64,000 nt of DNA from Terebella lapidaria. Taxonomy: Eukaryota; Annelida; Polychaeta; Terebellida; Terebellidae. The DNA lies in the NCBI GenBank assembly GCA_949152475.1, contig OX424566.1:27814423-27878422 (forward strand), in the 5' to 3' direction. Below, in pieces: positions 12,190 through 24,779 of this stretch. Within the stretch, counting starts at the first letter, position 1. Each line of letters opens with the position of its first letter. Below the pieces are notes generated by a model that ran no database searches, was not told where the DNA came from, and worked only from the letters and a program-made list of their open reading frames with translations. A program made the translations under genes and the position numbers.

Positions 12190-12432
12190 TCCATTTACAC
12201 AAACAATTTACTTTTTCTGATTTCCATTGCAGCACATATATACATGGATAAGTGTTTTGAACATTTCTGATTAATTAATTTGAATTGTTCATCCACATCA
12301 TAATTTTTCATATCTGGAATAACTGTTCAACCTTATTATACAAGTTGGTAGGAAATGTAATTCATCTTCGATTTCATCTAAGTGGCATAAGTTACAAATT
12401 CTTCGATCAGCAGGTACATTTTTGTAGCGACA
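12190..12432 (-). pseudogene. Relic of the 3' end of a LINE reverse-transcriptase ORF
   Basis: The minus-strand translation starts CRYKNVPADRRICNLC then HLDEIEDELHFLPTC. This is the Cys-rich C-terminal region typical of many invertebrate LINE ORF2 proteins. After a frameshift a second piece resumes (FKLINQKCSKHLSMYICAA then MEIRKSKLFV), matching the helix-rich tail of the same family, and ends at a stop. Two frames and the missing upstream polymerase show that this is a dead 5'-truncated copy. Confidence 0.75.
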
Positions 12433-13987
12433 TATGTCCTAGCCTATGTTCTAGTAGGGACTAGCGGAGTGGGAACGATGGGTGGAAGAGCTAGGCCTAG
12501 TATTAAACATACAAATTTCCCAAATATCTTGTCGGTGACAGAACGTTTTGGGCACAGCTGGTGTACATGTAGAAAATATAGTAAATCAGTTATTGATAAC
12601 AATTCCATACATATGTTATGTAAACACATAAAAAATAACTGTTTCGAAATTTGGTGTAGTGGCTTTGGGTTATTTGGTAGTAGGTGAAAATGACTAAGTT
12701 GGGCCCTATTTTTTATCACCTATATTCATTCCTAGGTTGTGATATTGCTTGTGTTCCCGTATTCGACATGAATTAAGAGGTTGCCAGACGGATTAAATAC
12801 ATATAAGTGCGCGCAAACAAAAGAATGCATGACAGATAAAAGCCACCCTACTACGGATATAGGCCCTAATTATGCATGAAGAAAAACTGGTATTGTAATA
12901 ATTGCACAATCAGTTCATGCAAGCAACCTTCTAACTGTGTGCGTGAGGAGACAGCCTGGCCAGCATGTTCAAGAGCAGGTCGAGGAAGTCACGATACACG
13001 CACTGAGTGTAGATTCCAGAGCTAGGGTGATTACAGGGTCAATGTAATCAATTACGATTAGGATTACTTACATATCTCATGATTAAACTACGATACGACT
13101 ACAGGCAAATATAGGTGTAATCGATTACAGTTATAGTTATTTAACAATTACGATCATGATTACTTTTTGAGATAAATATTATCATTGAGTTGATAACACA
13201 AGTAAGCGTCCGAATATGCAGCAAATGACGTGTCGCATGCATCCAGCAGTGCGTAGCTTGATTTTGTGGGCCTATAGGTATATGGAATTATGACCTGCCG
13301 CGAAGATATCGTTAAAGATCGCCTTGATCATTCTTAAGTATCTATAAAATGTTCCTCTCAATACGTCTATCATAATCAGAACAAATCAAATTTCCCGAAA
13401 TAAAGACAAAGCCGTCATGATACTCATAAATGTATCTCATGGTATCATTAGCTATCGAATGAATAACGGAGTTCGGATTCCCTGGGTAAACTATCAACGT
13501 ACTCGCAATAGTTTGCGGTTAATATTACACATGAATATATTGCAAAACTTTATGTGAATTAACGGAAATTTAGTTTAAGAATTGCTTTGACCTGATTGAT
13601 TGTTGGAACCACTATGTCCAGAACAAATGCTGCTGTTGGCAAGACCGCCCATAGCCTCATACAGGCATACATCGTTTTCATAGTATTTGAATAAGTAGTA
13701 ATAATAAGTATAACTACTTATATAACTACTTATATAATAATAAGTAGTATTTTCAAAGTATTTGGCGCCAATTAGATAAGTACAGCCATGCTACTAATAA
13801 CAACACACCTAACCGACTGTCGTTTGTTGGAAAGGATTCTTCACTTCTACACAATAACAGTGTTATGTCCACAAATGCATCATCGTGAGTGCCACGCATG
13901 GAGCAACCTCCACATGTGTATGGGATTCAATGTATGCGAAGGCAAACTACCAATGGTTCAAACAAGTTTGATTCGATTTGAACCCAA
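12433..13987. other. Intergenic, AT-rich, no gene seen
   Basis: There are no supported exons. At 13045-13170 short words based on ATTACGATTA and GATTACAGTTAT recur, giving weak internal repetition. At 13693-13747 the words AAGTAGT and ACTACTTATATA alternate in an inverted arrangement. Confidence 0.4.
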
Positions 13988-13989
13988 TA

Positions 13990-14972
13990 GTACGGAAGCG
14001 TATTAGGGCCACATGAGTTTTTTTAAAGTTCAATTTGTCCACTTATTATCTCGATAAATCGAGTTAGTTATCTCGATAAATCGACTTATTATCTCGATAA
14101 ATCGAGATATTAAGTCGATTTATCGAGATATTATCTCGATAAATCGAGATAGTATCTCGATAAATCGACTTAATTATCTCGATAAATCGAGATAGTATCT
14201 CGATAAATCGACTTAATTATCTCGATAAATCGAGATAGTATCTCGATAAATCGACTTAGGACTCAGACATTTAAAGTACAAGTAAAATGAATATGCATCG
14301 ACCATAGGCGAGCCATACCATTTCATTGGTTACCTTGGCAACAATAGGACAAATAAAATATACTGATTACTCATATTGAAAACTATATGGAGTAAATGAT
14401 TAACAGTCATTACATTAATCTCTGAAATAATACCAAACTATACAATTGAAGAAGCCAGTACAGATAACTTTACGAATATACCTCAATCCATGTCTGATAG
14501 CTAAAGAATTGTTTAAAAAAATTATAACATTTTCATTGATGAACATGTTGCATCTTTATAAAAGATAGTGATATAGTAACTTCATTATAGTTTTAACTAG
14601 GTAGTTTTGTCTGTATGATTCAATATTTAACGTTATAATGGTCCATCATAAGCCTATTCAACATATGAATAATGTGACTAAACATATTTCCATTTTACTT
14701 GAACTTTAAATGCCTAAGACATAAGTCGATTTATCGAGATAACTAACTCGATTTATCGAGATAATAACTCGATAAATCGAGATAATTAAGTCGATTTATC
14801 GAGATAATTAAGTCGATTTATGGAGATAATTAACTCGATTTATCGAGATAATAAGTCGATTTATCGAGATAGTAAGTCGATTTATCGAGATAATATCTCG
14901 ATTTATCGAGATAATAAGTCGACAAATTGAATTGAAAAAAAAAAGTCATGTGGCCCTAATACGCTTCCGTAC
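13990..14972. mobile_element. Foldback element, arms built of TCGATAAATCGA palindromes
   Basis: The terminal inverted repeat is GTACGGAAGCGTATTAGG then GCCACATGA at both ends, flanked by TA (13988-13989 and 14973-14974). Just inside, each arm (14040-14260 and 14722-14930) is an array of about ten CTCGATAAATCGAG-type units joined by short AT spacers. The two arms are inverted copies of each other around a core of about 450 bp with no open frame. The TA target fits a Tc1/mariner-like mobilising transposase (inference). Spacers vary (TTA, TATT, TAGTA), so the array is not clock-regular. Confidence 0.88.
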
Positions 14973-15218
14973 TATAGAGAGAAACCCCGAGATGAAAGAT
15001 ATTCCAAACCACAAAATGATGTCATCATCGGGTTAAACTATAGAAATGGAGAGGTTTCTATGGATTAAACAATGTGACTGATATGATTGGTTGTTTCAGT
15101 ACATACCTGATGGATTAAGTATACGACTACCCAACAAAGAATTCTTTTGAAACCGAAATCTGACCAGTTCAAAAATGGTACACAGAGAAATTTGGCTCAA
15201 CAACGAGGTTTGGTTCAT

Positions 15219-15636
15219 TACGGTGGCTTATTTCTGCCACAATTAGATTAATTTATGTAAAAACAGATTTCAGATATAAATATTTCAATTACACATGGAG
15301 CAAATGTTTCCTTCGCGAAGCAAACGTCTCTTACACGAAGTAAATAGTTTCCTACGCGGAGCAAATTTTTCCTTCGCGAAGCAAACGTTTTCTTCACGAA
15401 GCGAATTGTTTGCTTTGCATAGCAAAAGTTTCCTACGCGAAGCAAACGTTTCCTACACGAAGAAAATCATGAAGGAAACTCGTGAAGGAAACATTTGCTG
15501 TGCAAAGCAAACTATTTGCATCGTGAAGAGAACGTTTGCTTCGCGAAGGAAACATTTGCTCCGTGTGTAATTAAAATATTTATATCTGATTTTTTTAACG
15601 AAATTAATCTAATTGTGGCAGAAATAAGCTACCGTA
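15219..15636. mobile_element. Foldback element, arms built of TTCGCGAAGCAAACG units
   Basis: The ends are TACGGTGGCTTATTTCTGCC and the inverse of TACGGTAGCTTATTTCTGCC. They are followed on both sides by ACAATTAGATTAATTT and a CAGATATAAATATTT stretch. The flanking hexamer GTTCAT is duplicated (15213-15218 and 15637-15642). The 270-bp middle consists of about a dozen units on the theme GGAAACNTTTGC and TTCGCGAAGC in both orientations. The open frames across it in both strands are by-products of this repetition. Confidence 0.88.
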
Positions 15637-17829
15637 GTTCATGGATATATATGCTTACAAATAATGAAATAACATGGGAACACTAGCTGGTTTACCGTTG
15701 GGATGAACGCTCTGTAATATGTTTTCTAATCATAGACGTCTTTTCAGGTTCACAGTGGGTGGACTGTCTTCAACCCGAGTGCCGACTAAGCTTCACTCAT
15801 CATGACAGTTTGCGTAATATACCTCATACCGTCAGTAATACCCATCCCATCCCTATACCCATTGTTTGTGCACCCAGCCAGTGTGTTTTCTCTGTGCATG
15901 TATATGTTCTAGTGTAGCATTCATTCCACTCCCTCGAGATTTTGATTGTGTCGATAGGAAAGTTACTGGAATATGAGTAGGAAGGAAGTCTGACCTATAA
16001 GTTATATTCAAAAGTATGTTGGCGTCGTCGGGAGAGAGTCTGTTGAATGTGGATGTTTTCACTCGAACTCAATGGAATTGCAAATGCCCAAAGGACTATT
16101 CTAATCAATATCAAAATCCCAAGCATTAGATGCACGACACGTACATAACCTATCCATTTCAATATCAGAGGTTACTGTGTTTATGGTGAGTAGGCCTATT
16201 AACAACATATCTTGCACACTAGTTCCCAGGTCAAGTATTCCACAAACAAACTGTGTCTGGAAAGAATCATTGTTTTTTACCCTCGGTCAGATGGGAGGGT
16301 GTTGTTTTTGGATCAGTCTGTTTGTCCATATGTTTGTATGCTTGTCTGCCTGCGTGCACAATTCGGAGTAGAGATGATTGGTTCGACCGAATTGAACTTT
16401 GACGGCATTAAGCGGTACCTCTTTGGCCCCGTCTTCCTCGATTTTGGTCGGAATCACATAGAAACTGTTGCCACTGCAACAGAAAATGTGGAAAACAGGT
16501 AAATTGCTATGAATTCGGTTGTTATCGAGTAAGTTTCTCTGGCTAATTCCTAACCATCTCATATGTGACCAGTGTTCGTACAACCATATATCCTATTATT
16601 GCCTGAAGTAAAAAAAAAAAAAAACAACGAGGTCACATGTTTACACTCTCAGGCAGGCCATTTTGTTTTGTTTTCTTTTTCAATTTGTTTCGAACAGTTT
16701 TGAGGAGATTTGCCTTGATTTAATGAACAAAACTGTTTAATTTTACTGCTCAAAGTTAAAGACTAAGGTCACAGAAAAGTCAAAATCGAGCAATCACAAT
16801 AGCTACATTGATATTCAACATATGTTTCTTGCGTTTTAGTATTTCTGTATAATCAATTTCTCATCATTTGATATATGACCGATGGTCGTGAGACCAAACC
16901 TCCCGTTTATCGCCTAAGGTTGAACAACTGAGGGTCATCATCTGAAATCATCAATTTGCGAACTCTACGATGGTTATAATTACAAAAACATTGACGATAG
17001 CCATATCAATATTTCAACAAAATATAGTGCCATCATCTGCAACTATGGCTGAAACTATAATGATTATACCTAATGGGCAAGGGTTTGTAATCTCGGATTG
17101 TCTGTGAACGCTGTTACCCAACAGCAGAAACCAATTTTCTACAGATCAAAGAAAGTCGACAATCCAAACACCATAGACTCGGATTCTGATCGTGACAAGA
17201 ATTAACCTCTCTCCAAGTCGGTAAACATTATGAGACATGAAAATGTTCAAATATCCAGCTGACAAACTTATGAGTAGTTATTGCCTAGAGTTGAGAGGTA
17301 AGGATAGAATTATATTTTTTCACGACCAAGACAAATATATTGAAATATCTCGGTCAGTGTAAATGATATGACTATAACTCCTTTGATACCTGTGCTTTCG
17401 ATCCAGAGATCAACCTAGAAGATCCCTTCCAAAACTTTCTGTCCATAGTGTAATCATTTAGTATGGATTTTCGGTTGTTTTGTCAGAATTGGGTTTCTGG
17501 AACGGGGTGTCTGTTTCGATTAGACTGCAATAACAATAATAAAAGAAGAGTGCATAACGTCAAAGTTATTGAACCGTTCAAAATGACGCAATCTTCACTT
17601 AGAGTGATACAATTATATTGATGAGCTAGCCTGACTGTGCAAACTATCAAAGAGCTTATTCCGAAATAACTACATGTACCTTTTCTCGTTCCATCCCTAA
17701 ATGGAAGTACAATTATCCCATTCTATTCAGCAAATCAACAGACGTCAGCACTGATTTGTTAAGAGAAAATGCATCAGATTAAAGTTTAACGAGTGCATAT
17801 TAGTTACATAATCTTATCTGGTTTATCTG

Positions 17830-18180
17830 GTTCGTAAAAAAGCGAACGTTTTTGTATTCAAGCTCTCTACGATATTTTTGAACGAGGTATTTTACCTGGT
17901 TTCCCTGACACCATCCAAAAATCTTTACTAGTCATCGATATATGAGTGCCGTTGATATAACGGTTACTAAACATCCTGTGTTCCTGAGTAGTTGTGTACT
18001 CAACTATGCTTTTAAGAAAAAAGTCATATTTAAAATTTTATGTATGTATTGAACTTAATGCATTATGTTTTGATGTTTTCAACCTATTGAGGGTCGATGA
18101 CCATGATGGAATACATGATATCTATGATAATCCAATTAAAGCACAGTTCGCAAGACACAACCAACTGTTAGTGTTGTTTA
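17830..18180 (+). repeat. Diverged repeat, partner of 31690-31950
   Basis: Shared words in the same order include CTACGATATTTT, GACGAG/AACGAGGTATTT, AAAAATCTTACTA-like, GTATTGAACT, CATTATGTTTTGATG-like, GACCATGATGGAATACATGA against GACCATAATGGACTACATGA, and TATGATAA. Similarity is patchy, so the copies are old. No common open frame survives. Confidence 0.55.
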
Positions 18181-19784
18181 GGCCTACGTGCGTACTCAGG
18201 TGCACCCATGACAGCTGAACTGTCGTCCTGTGTATGAAATTATACATACAATGTTCTTATATTGAAGTGCCGACGGTTGCTTGACACAGAAAATGTCTAT
18301 GGTCACTCGATAGCCGAGAAACTAGATTTGAATGCCATTATTCTTATACGAATGAATAAACAAATTTATATGTAGTTTTTGTTGAAGTGGTTGTATGGAC
18401 CTATCGCATGACAAGGTGGTTCAACATTTCGTGCATTTGTGATGATATTCTCATTTTGTGGTGCTGATTATAAAGCTGCTGAATTAATGGATTCCATGTT
18501 TGTGAGTAAAACGGTCAACCAGCAATGCGACACGAATTAATAGTTAGGTTTATTCATGAGTTTTATTTGTTCATGTTACTGCTGTTCACATGAATGTGTG
18601 GGTTACATTTCCGAGCAATCCAAGTAGCTGTGTGGAGAAATATTCAAACTTAATTTAATAAAGAACAAAAAATATAGCCCGAAGGCTAAGAAATATTACA
18701 GGGACATATTCAGTATTCTCAGAGAAATTGTTGTTTTGCAATATCAAATTCACTGGAGATCATATGCAAGTTCACCCAAAGAACCACCTGATGTGGCTAC
18801 CTGTATGCGTTCATAATACAAACCTAATATCCATCTACAAACATTTTGTCTGCATCGGCCTGTTTTTATTCCAAAAATGCTGTAAGTTTGGTTGGTTATT
18901 GTCATCATTAAAATCTGATTGTATAACGTTGATACGTACTAAACTACCAAATCCCATATATGCGACCGGTGTTTTTCAAAACCACATAGAGTACGAAGTA
19001 TTCACCATGACGTGAACGTTTTCACTTCACATACACCTGAGTGTAGAAATTGGTCGCGAACCTGCGTGAGCCTTTCAAGCATAGACATAGAGAAGATATG
19101 GTTTCAAGATGGTTATAGCCAGCTGTTACATTATGTGCTCTGAATACTATGGTGCAATTTGTCTACAGCACTATACAGCCAGGAGAGTGTGCAGACGACT
19201 CAATGTAGTCCATACGACACAACTACATGAAACACAGCGTCCTTTATACCGGCCTGTCTTATTGGATAACCAAAAAGCCAATCAAAAGCCAATATTATTC
19301 ACTCGGTGGTATTCTCATTGTAAGGACACTCCTGATTAGACGATTTGTACCACGTGACAATCCTACATACTCAATGTTGGACGGTGATAGTCTATATTAT
19401 TAACTTGACACGCACCCTTCTCGATGATTGGTCTATTTATACCACGTGTCACACCCAAATACTGTATGATGGATCCCGGAATGGTATATTCCATTCGTGT
19501 ATCAAACAGCGCAACAGCCTCAGCTACTCAGCATGTCTGTTCCTTTTTAAAAAGGTATATTGGATCCGTGTCATGTATATGGGATTCCTATATTGGACGG
19601 TGCTGCGATAGCAGCCAATCAGCTTGCTTGTTACAAATAAGGTCATTCTGCCAATTTCGGTTCAATGCCTTCATCAGTTTATCGTCCACGAGGCCTAAAT
19701 CTTTTGAAAGCACTCAAAAAATGCAAATAAATTAACTGACTATTTGGTTACATAATTATTGGCTAGCATAGATGCGATGTTGTT

Positions 19785-19891
19785 AATAATATAGCAAAGA
19801 TTGGATGCTGGTCGTCCAATACAGAGTTTACGGGATTCAGAAAAGCTAAACTCTGTATTGGACTCCCCATCATCCAATATTTGTATAATAT
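19785..19891. repeat. Short foldback repeat, first of a pair
   Basis: The arms TTGGATGCTGG..TCCAATACAGAGTTTA and TAAACTCTGTATTGGA..CATCCAA are inverted around a centre of about 16 bp containing GGGATTCAGAAA. It shares the layout and many words (AATATAGCAAA, GTCCAATA, GGGATTCAGAAA) with the element at 20003-20150. Confidence 0.7.
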
Positions 19892-20002
19892 TGGACGGCA
19901 AAAACGTATATTGGACGGGCGGGTGCTTATCAGCCAATCAGAGCGTATGTTACATGTGGGGTTTCCCCACTCTGGGTTTCTCCTACATTCATTGGTAAAT
20001 AA

Positions 20003-20150
20003 TATAGCAAATGTTGGATGTTGAGAGTCGTCCAATATACAGTTTGCGGGATTCAGAAATGTCATATTGACCTCGGCTGCGCCTCGGCCAATATGACATT
20101 TCTACATCCCGTCAACTGTATATTGGTCTCCTCAACATCCAATATTTTAA
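20003..20150. repeat. Short foldback repeat, second of a pair
   Basis: This is a long hairpin. GTTGGATGTTGAGAG.CGTCCAATATACAGTTTG on the left pairs with CAACTGTATATTGG.CTCCTCAACATCCAA on the right. The inner stem AATGTCATATTGACCTCGGC folds on GCCTCGGCCAATATGACATT. AT-rich ends (AATATAG and TTTTAATATTATT) border it. No coding capacity. Confidence 0.75.
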
Positions 20151-20488
20151 TATTATTGAGGGCGAAAATAATGCGGAAATTTATTTTTAAAAACTAAACA
20201 ATATAAGAGAGCATGCTTTGCTATGTGTATCAATACCTTATAGGTGCAGGATTGCCTAATCTATTGAAATTGCATGTATCTAGTATAATGTATGATAAAA
20301 TAATATCTGATCGAATATGTGATGTATCCCAAACTGTCCGAAAATGGCGTGTTGTTCCGGTGTCGATGTAACCATACAAGGTCAGCACACCGTCCCCTGA
20401 CGATGTTACAGACATTGTCTTAGTGATCACCTGGGTAATGTATATAAAAATCTACTGTAATAATATTGGATTTTTCTGTTGTGCCTAT

Positions 20489-20524
20489 CCCCCCCCCCCA
20501 AAAAAAAAAAATATATATATATAC
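20489..20524. repeat. Simple repeat: C run, A run, (AT)n
   Basis: Eleven C residues are followed by about twelve A residues and then alternating AT. It has no further feature. Confidence 0.9.
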
Positions 20525-21528
20525 ATATGATAGTATTCATAATACTGCCTATCATGGCTATCAATTTGTCACAGTTGCTACATACCTGACAGAATATATA
20601 TTACATAGATCCTGGATTCTAGGAAAACCAGCGCATAGTGCGAAATCTAATAATATCACCAACCTATTAGTACATCTTCTATTGAACACTGACTTATGTC
20701 AACAAAGCGAACAATAGATAACCAACATTTGGCATGCATATCCCAGTGATCACGTAAATCGCGTCAGGTGCAAACAGGGCAGTGTTAATAAGTGCACACA
20801 TACAGATGGAACTACCGGCGCCTTTGTACACATTGTATATTTGTCGAAGGGCGCCTTACAATATATGGTATAATAAATAAATACCACTCGTGACTCCTAG
20901 GCCAGTATCGAAATTGAGAACTGACTCTTGACCGGGTTACAGTGCAACACTACAAGCTGGAATCAATTTTATACCATGGTGTATACATCCTGAGCCTCGT
21001 AAATTTGCCCGGAATCCATTCATGGCACTATGCCCAAAAACCAAATTCAACACATACTTGAATTACCCAAAATCGATTTATTCGAGAGGTGTATTGCAGG
21101 TATAGTCAAATTTCATGCTATTACCTCGGCAATATCATAGTTATATTCAAGTGTTATTTGCGCCAAACAGATTCATCAGCTTGGAATCATAATATAAATA
21201 CGTTTAATTTGATACAAGTGTTTTACTCACGGTGAGACTTCCGTCCACCCTGGTCAGTGGACTTCTTCAGACTGGTGTTGTTACAGACCGACCGCTAAGT
21301 GTTCTATTTATGATGGAATCTTATACAATTGTATTTCCAAGAGTATGTCACTTGCTGAAATATAATTCATAACCAAGAAACACAACTAAGGCGCTTTACG
21401 GCCATAGCTTCCAAACACAAACTTCATGATCGCTAAGTGTTCCAATCGACTTATTCTTTGGCTTTATAGTATTTTACAGTTGATATATTGTGCTGTTCTG
21501 GAAACCATCGATATTGATCAAGTAGGTA

Positions 21529-21806
21529 TTACTGGGCTTCATCATGCTCATATCTTGCCGTTTTGATCATATCAGCAGATGTTACTCCACAGCATTTATC
21601 GTCTCTGAATCCAGGTATGTCAGTTTCTCGTTCTCCAAGAAATGAACTGAAGAAACCTCTATTATAGCCTCGACTGATTGGGATGCTTTGGTTAAAGAGC
21701 AGATTGACACACATGATTTTCTTGTCATCAGCCCTGCGAGTGATGGTTATGTCGGTCGTCCTGTCTGCATCATTGGTGCTTCTAGACCTCTTCCCTATAT
21801 TTACTC
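21529..21806 (-). CDS. Possible terminal exon of an unknown gene
   Basis: An open minus-strand frame runs from just after a TGA near 21812 to a TAA at 21529-21531. It reads NIGKRSRSTNDADRTTD early on and ends CCGVTSADMIKTARYEHDEAQ. The tail looks more protein-like than the surrounding shadow frames, and a pyrimidine-rich stretch with possible AG acceptors precedes it. No upstream exon, partner or family is recognised. GKR could be a chance dibasic site, so a secreted-peptide reading is speculation. Confidence 0.22.
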
Positions 21807-24779
21807 AAGAGAAAGTGCGAAAAGCATTGTATTGACGCCGTAATGATGTATTTTCGGGTTAAAACATCATAATATTGGAGTCACAAACATAAACATTATA
21901 TGTAGGCCCTGTGACTTGGATTACATGAAAGATAAAAATATTCCACAGCTCAATAAAAAATTACCTACTACATGCATGTCCTTATTAATTTATCATGAAG
22001 CTTGCTGCACTCCTTCAGGCATTACTTTCAAGGTACAAAATATTCAACTGTCGTCGTCATCCAAACTAACAACCAGTGCTCTAGTCATCTGGTTACAGTT
22101 GTCTCATCTTTGTGCTACATCTAAGCCGCATTGCACCTGCGAGGATTATCAATGGAGCATCCATTCTCAATCAACTGCATTTTATAGACATGAACAGCAT
22201 ACTCCTTTGGAAAAAGCAAGGTTGAGCAAGAATTGGTGTGGTTTCTAGATTATTGGTGGTAATAGATTGATACTTACATTCATACCACTGAGTCGGTGTC
22301 ACTGCTGGCGGACGTTGAATCTGTCCCCGATGATACCATCAACTCAGTAGCCTTCTGGCTTGTGATTAGGTACTTATGTACTTGTCATATATCTATTCCA
22401 TGGGGTTTGTTTCAGATTTCTAAATTATTTTCATAGGTTGTTGGGCAGTTGTATACCAGTTCCATCAGGTGTGCAGTAGAAACAACTACATTTAACACAC
22501 TGTCTGCCCCTGATGACGCCAGTGTGTCTTTGGATAAACTATTTGGTCGGGCTTTGTTTCTATTCCAAAATGTTCTATTTTACGTTTGTTTTTGGCATCA
22601 TCAAAATCTGACTATTGGTGGTAATAGATTGATACTTACATTCTGCTTTCTATACGAAATGGGCTCCAGGTCTGGAAAGTCAGGTGGAGTGGTTTGCTGC
22701 CTCATATAAACTTACTGAGCATTCGTGTCATAATTTAAACATATGTATTCAATCTGGAACGCACAATAGCTGACACTATTCAGGGTGTCAGCAGTACTTT
22801 ACAACAGTAAGTATCAACAGTCATTTGTGTATACAGTGTAGCTGATCGGGTTATAAAATACCTGTATCACGAAAATCATTTGCACCTTGTCGTTAACTGA
22901 CCTCGGGGTAAATGTAGACTGATGGAATCCACTGGATGTAAATTTCTTTCCCCCATAGACTAGATATTAAAGCTGCACCGGCAAGAAAAGTTTTTGTTCC
23001 AAATCAACAAGAACTATGCTTGATGGCCTCAGAAAAATCAGTAACAAAAAAATTATGGTGAATTGGTTGGATCAATCAAACACTTTACAGTAGATCTACC
23101 AGCAGCCGTCTTTTGTTTTATGTGCCACTCAAGAGTTAAATCTAACTATCTCTAAGCACCGAGAACGGCGGTAATGTAAACAAATTCTAACGGTTTCCAC
23201 CAGAAATTCGCGCAGAAATCAATGAGAAAGTGACATCTGTTGGACAAAACAAGTGCATACTAGTTCGTGTGCTTTTCCTCTCAGCCAGAAATGTATGGCG
23301 AAATTTATAATTCTCTCCCAATATCACCTTCAGATTCATTACATTTACTGAGTTAGCTCAGTTTTCATATGGACTAGGGTTTGATGCCCGGCTCAGGATG
23401 TCAGGTGGTTCATGTTCATTGTTCTCTGGACTCCACTCACCTTTAAATGACAACCGTATCCCGAGAGTAGAGATATGCCGGTATGCTAGGGGGATGAACC
23501 TTTTTCCCCCAGTAGAAATAAACACGTGATAGTACACTTCGTGGTTGTTGTATAATGAATTTTGGATATATTCACTTCACTTCTCTCAGATGACAGACGC
23601 TGTCTCGAATATCGAAGTAGTTTTTACTGACACACATGGGGACACGGTTCGTTCCACACCAAAAGTACACAAAATTCATACATTCGGGATAATAAGACTG
23701 TAAAATGAGACACTAGGGCATACTGATGAGATACTATCACATATACGTAGGAGATACTAACGCATACATAAAAAAACCCATCACAATAATTATTTTTATG
23801 GAAGATAATTTTTGATTATTGTATTTCTCTATACCCAATTGCTCACCATTTGATATAATGAACAATGGTCATGCGATCAAAATATCTCATTATCGCCCAA
23901 GCTCTAAAATCTAAAGGTCACCAGCTGACACTATAGTGACTAGATCTAGAGGGCGAGGGTCTGTAATCTCTGATTGTCTTGTTGTGGTCGAAAAGAAAAG
24001 AGCAATGGATTTTATTCTGGAATTCGATGATGAACTGTTACCATAGACTTACAATTTATGGATCTTATTTATTGGCATTGAAACAAAGCAGTACAGAAAA
24101 AAAAACAAATATACAAATTTGATTGCCATCAATGATTTCTAGAAAGCAACAATATAATATATCGAATGAAAAAATTCCGCAACACAGTTTTAGTGAAATA
24201 GTAATGTCATACATTAAATGATCATAGTCTTTAATTTTATACTGACACTATTTCAAGCAATAGGATGCATTCATTTTAGTGAATGTATCACGTTAGTCGT
24301 TGCGTAAAATTTCTAACGTGCAAGAGAATAAGGTCATGCGAACATTTAGCGATTAGGTGTCAATTTTGGAAGCTGTGTCGGCAAAGCGCCTATAGTTGTG
24401 TTGGTGGTTATGAATACTATATCAACACGTGACATGTCGTCGGGAAACAAACAATTGGAAAAGCTTTGATTGGATTTTTTAACACTTGGATGTAGCTATG
24501 ATATTGACAAAGTATTATCCAGAAATCTGAATATACCTTCTAATAGAGGTTTTAAATAAGTTGATGTTTGCTAACTCAGGTATATATCTTTAAATTGATT
24601 TTTTAGCACGGTGCCATGGAGGGATTCCGGGCACATTTCATACGTCGGATGCGGGATATACATATAATTGATAAAATAGAATTTATTTCAGCTTGTAGTA
24701 CTGCACTTGACACTAGGTCAATTTTACAGCACATACAGGTTCATTGTCTATCAAGTTTCAACCATGCAAGTGCGAATCA

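Larger units (their letters stand above)
15643..24779. other. Long gene-poor stretch of old diverged repeats
   Basis: Apart from the items listed separately I see no supported gene. Parts are diverged copies of sequence elsewhere. 16840-17110 resembles 23830-23990 (CATTTGATATA.TGA and TATCGCC, then TGTAATCTC.GATTGTCT). 17830-18180 resembles 31690-31950. 18770-18930 resembles 22540-22620. A perfect 31-bp direct repeat occurs at 22251-22281 and 22613-22643. Homopolymer A tracts lie near 16610 and 24098. Confidence 0.5.

Noticed and set aside
14040..15570. CRISPR-like appearance of the regular short repeats
   Set aside because: The repeats sit inside inverted arms of elements with terminal repeats and target duplications. 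Spacers are 2-6 bases and the host is an animal genome.
15295..15570. Open frames on both strands rich in FAKQTF and FASRR words
   Set aside because: They are produced by the TTCGCGAAGC repeat of the foldback element, not by a protein-coding gene.
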